The translations under genes and the position numbers were made by a program. This document shows, piece by piece, positions 60,885 through 64,000 of a DNA stretch of 64,000 nucleotides (its first letter is position 1; each line of letters opens with the position of its first letter). The stretch covers positions 1,898,501 to 1,962,500 of the forward strand of contig CALYLW010000037.1 of NCBI GenBank assembly GCA_944989445.1, written 5' to 3'. The notes beneath the pieces were generated by a model that saw only the letters and a program-made list of their open reading frames with translations, had not been told where the DNA came from and did no database searches. This stretch comes from Ampullaceana balthica (taxonomy: Eukaryota > Mollusca > Gastropoda > Lymnaeidae).

Positions 60885-63708
60885 TGGGTGGTGTTTTAGT
60901 TCGTGACAAACCATCGCGTACAGTACAGTTTAGATTTTAAAAATGCTATTTATGCCAGAAAGATCAACTACATATTTTTTCATGAAGTACGCGAATTCTT
61001 TTTGCTTTTTCAAATAAACGATCGTATGTTCATTAAAAATAATAATAATTCTTTCATCTTGAAATGCATTTTCTGATTCTTAATTTCAATGTCTGAAGTT
61101 GCTAACATTCTAAATTACGAAACGAGTACTGAAAAGATTGTTGTTTGTGACCCGAAGTACCACGCCCACTGTATTAAAGAAAGAAATAACTGGCTTGACG
61201 AATCTTAAAAGAAAATAGAAAAAAAAAGGTTATGGTGAGTAGAGTGAAATTTTAAAAATAGATTTTTGGGTTTTATTATAGTAAAAAATATCTACTTAAC
61301 CACTTCGCTCATCGAAACATATAACATTTATCATTTTCATTAGGCTTAGAGTCAGAGGGTGAATGAAGAGAGAGAAAACACATGTGCCTTCTTTTAAACT
61401 ACGAAAACACAGGTCAAAACCTACTCACATATATGATATAGGAATGTTGAGGGGAAAGAAAAAAAATTATTTAAAAAGAGTTCTACAAAATAATTTGGAA
61501 TTCATCTACTCATTACTATTTCTCCAGTGAGTCTTCTGGTGAGTCTTAGCCTATGTGTGCTTCGGCAACACGTTGTAAATATACCAAAAGTAAGAGGGAA
61601 CAGAGGCGTATCGAAGGGGGTAGGGGGCAAATGCCCCTGGCGCCACTTTTTTAGGGGTGGCAAATTCCTAGTTGTTAATTAGCTTCTATGAAAGACCATT
61701 TTGAAAGAAAGCGGAGCTTCTTATTAAAATAAAATAGAAACCAAATAAGAAATTAATGAAAGATATAAAGGTACTATCCTAAAATATGTGAACGATTATT
61801 CTTCCAAAAATTACAAACTCAATATTAGATTTAAATTCTTCTGTTACTTATGTTAATATTAATGAACAGAAAAACCAAGAGGCTTAAGTAGCATGAGAAC
61901 GCGATATTGTGATGCCCTATAAATTTTAAACATTAGCAAATCTAATGCTAAGGGTGGCACTTTATTTAAGGCGGCAAATTCCTCATTGTTGATTAGTTTA
62001 TAAAAATTAAAGCTTTAAATTAAGTTAAATAAAAGATAATAAAATGCCAAGGTAAAATTTAATAAAAGAAATGAAGGATCTGTTGAAGTTGAAGTACGTA
62101 AACTTTTCTGGGGAAAAATTGTTTGCGTACTTACATGGCGTCTAAAGCATCATCATTTTAATGTCTTCTGTTTTGTTGCATAAACAAAAATAATGAACAA
62201 AGTTGCAATCTAATGCAATAATAGTTGACAAAAAAAATAATTCAAATGTAGCCACTCGTGAACAAGTGCTCAACATTGTCAAAGTATTTGCAAATGGAAG
62301 GAATCAGAAATCGGACTTTGTGAAAAGAGTAAATTTATTGGTTAGGAATTGTATGAAATATCAAAATAAATTTCATAAACACAATTTATTTTCTGCTCTT
62401 TTTGTGCTGTTTCATTTCACTTATATTTCATAATGTTTTAAACATAATACCTTATATTTCTTCAATTAAATAAAGTTCAGGATTTATGGTTTATTCCTTT
62501 AAAAAAATGTAATAAGTTAAATAAATAAAACTTGAATTTTTAAAGATTCAAATATATTCAATTTAAGATATGTAAAAATAAATATACATGAAGATTCATT
62601 TAACAGCCATAAAATTGTAAATTGAACTATGCAATAAAAAGAAAAGTTACAAAAGGCTAAAATCCCATTTACTAGCTCATTGGTTTTCCAAATATGTTTA
62701 ATAAAAAAATATAGATCTTTAAAATTTTTTTTTCTTAAAACAAAATTGTATTTTACTTTTTCAAACTAATTTGAATGATCTCAAGAAGTAATTAAGAAAG
62801 CCCACAATCGTGTAAACATGCGTGCTATATTGAGAAGTTGTGCCTAAGTCTTCAAACTTAATTGAAATGCTGACATTGTCATTTAACATTTGTCATTTAT
62901 GTGTAACATGTTCTGCAAAGGTATTTTATAGGCAGGTTAGGCAGGCATTATTTAATACGAATTCAATAATTCTCATAAACACATATAAATAAGAAAATTA
63001 TTCTTTTAAAAATGCAATTCAGTTCTCATTTGTACTTATTTATTCTCGCGACCATTCTTATAATTAAATTCATAAATGCATAAAATAAAGTTAAAATGAA
63101 ATGCAAATCACTGCTCAATTTTGAACCTTTTTGTGGGCCTTAAGGTATCAGTTGATGTTAGGCAATGATTAAGAACCCCTGTTTATTGCTTCTGTAATCT
63201 TTGTGATAATATTGATAACTGTAAGAAGGATATGTTAAGATCATTCTTACTTTCAAAGTTGGCTAGAATAGCAGTTACTGAACTGTTATCAGTAAGTTAT
63301 TTGATATTAATAATTGATTTGTAACCATTCATTTATTTATTATAATAAATTAAATTTCTTGTTTATCAATTATAATCATATATGGATGCAATTACTGAGC
63401 ATATTTTTTCACAAATCAATTATAAAAAAAACGATTAATGATCAATAGCAAATTTTTTATTGATCTCAGATAAACATAATGTAAAGCATTGAAAATACTT
63501 ACTGTAAAAAAAGTTTTTAAACTTAAACGCAACATTGTATTTGATATCTAAAGATATTTTCAAGTTAATTTATTAAAATAAAGAAACTTAGATCAGTTTT
63601 AAAGATTTTCAGGAGGAAAGTATTAGAGTCAAAATGTCTATAGTCTATGGTATTAAATATTCTTCATCCTATATAGTATAGCCATATCCCTTTGATTTCA
63701 GATTGAAA
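58803..63708. other. Noncoding stretch with transposon scraps
   Basis: No gene recognised. A segment at about 59827-60000 ('gaagcgtagcgaaatggggg', 'ggtgcgccaaaatgag') resembles the left end of the hAT element at 30324. A similar G-rich end 'cagaggcgtatcgaaggggg' lies at 61605, with a repeated inner block ('ggcggcaaattcct' region) near 61970. The right side to 63708 is AT-rich and would be intron or upstream sequence of the gene starting at 63709. The 76-residue frame at 62203 has no recognisable domain. Confidence 0.45.
60736..61152. mobile_element. mariner/pogo-like MITE with (GA)n tract
   Basis: Inverted ends: CAGTTGTACCTCGGGTTATAAACG on the left and the complement of TTGTTTGTGACCCGAAGTACCACGCCCACTG on the right, with TA after the right end and TG (perhaps mutated TA) before the left. 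A (GA)n microsatellite of about 40 bp and a G-run are inside (60839-60888). Noncoding. Confidence 0.5.
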
Positions 63709-64000
63709 ATGTCAGTGACCAAGTCAAATCAGAAGGGCAACTTATGTTATAATCCCTCTGGTGAGAGAGTAAAAATTTCCTGGTCTTCTCTTTGCTTATT
63801 ATTCACCATTTTAATGCAAAAATCATCACCAGTTCAGCCAAGTCAGTGCAATATTGATGAAAATAATAGGTTTGACTGCTGGCCAGAAAAGAAAGGGGCT
63901 TCAGAGCAGGCCTGCAGTGCAAGGGGATGTTGTTGGGCTAAGTCAACCTTTCCAGACACTGCTCCAAACTGCTTTTTCCCATCAGACTACCATGGTTACA
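63709..64000 (+). CDS. Acid alpha-glucosidase-like GH31 protein, first coding exon (partial)
   Basis: Open from ATG 63709 to the window edge (97 codons), just after an acceptor 'tttgatttcag' at 63691-63701. A hydrophobic stretch (WSSLCLLFTILM, residues about 25-36) could be a signal peptide or anchor. Then follows a P-type trefoil domain: QCNIDENNRFDCWPEKKG, ACSARGCCW, and PNCFFPSDYHGY, with the six Cys in trefoil spacing. This combination and the residues after CFFP match the N-terminus of lysosomal acid alpha-glucosidase/maltase-glucoamylase proteins, which release glucose from glycogen or starch chains. The catalytic domain would lie beyond the window, so a different trefoil protein is not fully excluded. 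Confidence 0.8.
   Translation, partial: MSVTKSNQKGNLCYNPSGERVKISWSSLCLLFTILMQKSSPVQPSQCNIDENNRFDCWPEKKGASEQACSARGCCWAKSTFPDTAPNCFFPSDYHGY

Overview
The window is animal nuclear DNA: AT-rich, with spliced genes, long introns and many transposon remnants. The protein-coding parts resemble genes found across animals. The repeat mix (RTE-like and jockey/CR1-like LINEs, many hAT relics, G-rich short inverted-repeat elements, a gene-sized OTU protein) fits a lophotrochozoan, most likely a mollusc, but that placement is an inference. No bacterial genes, CRISPR arrays or operons are present.

Layout. 1-4473: sequence downstream of the first gene with a GC-rich insertion. 4474-25404 (minus): a complete 23-exon BPTF/NURF301 gene, the large subunit of the NURF chromatin remodeller. 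I joined the exons by hand; every junction has GT/AG and matching phase, and the total is 8568 nt (2855 codons plus stop). Its introns carry a piggyBac-like element, a pogo-like MITE, a long hairpin and other repeats. 25.4-38 kb: the BPTF promoter side, then a transposon graveyard with several hAT elements (three with clean 8-bp target duplications), truncated LINEs, and an inverted pair of repeats each carrying a tRNA-Val-like segment. 39409-47775 (plus): a four-exon AIMP2 gene (multi-tRNA-synthetase complex scaffold p38), whose first exon adds an unusual N-terminus starting with a myristoylation-type motif. 48-57.2 kb: repeats, a truncated LINE, one LINE with an intact 1003-residue endonuclease-reverse transcriptase ORF, and a nest of G-rich Harbinger-like MITEs. 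57668-58690 (plus): a single-exon OTU cysteine protease gene with a 27-residue tandem repeat. 58.7-63.7 kb: noncoding, with transposon scraps. 63709-64000 (plus): the first coding exon of an acid alpha-glucosidase-like GH31 gene (hydrophobic anchor plus trefoil domain), cut by the window edge.

The host genes have unrelated jobs (chromatin remodelling, translation scaffold, ubiquitin-type proteolysis, glycan hydrolysis) and show no functional cluster. The most notable points are the N-terminal extension of AIMP2, the OTU gene with its internal repeat, the inverted tRNA-Val-like repeats, a short-repeat family with a conserved core (one copy recently tandem-duplicated inside the AIMP2 intron), and an AGTACT palindrome satellite.
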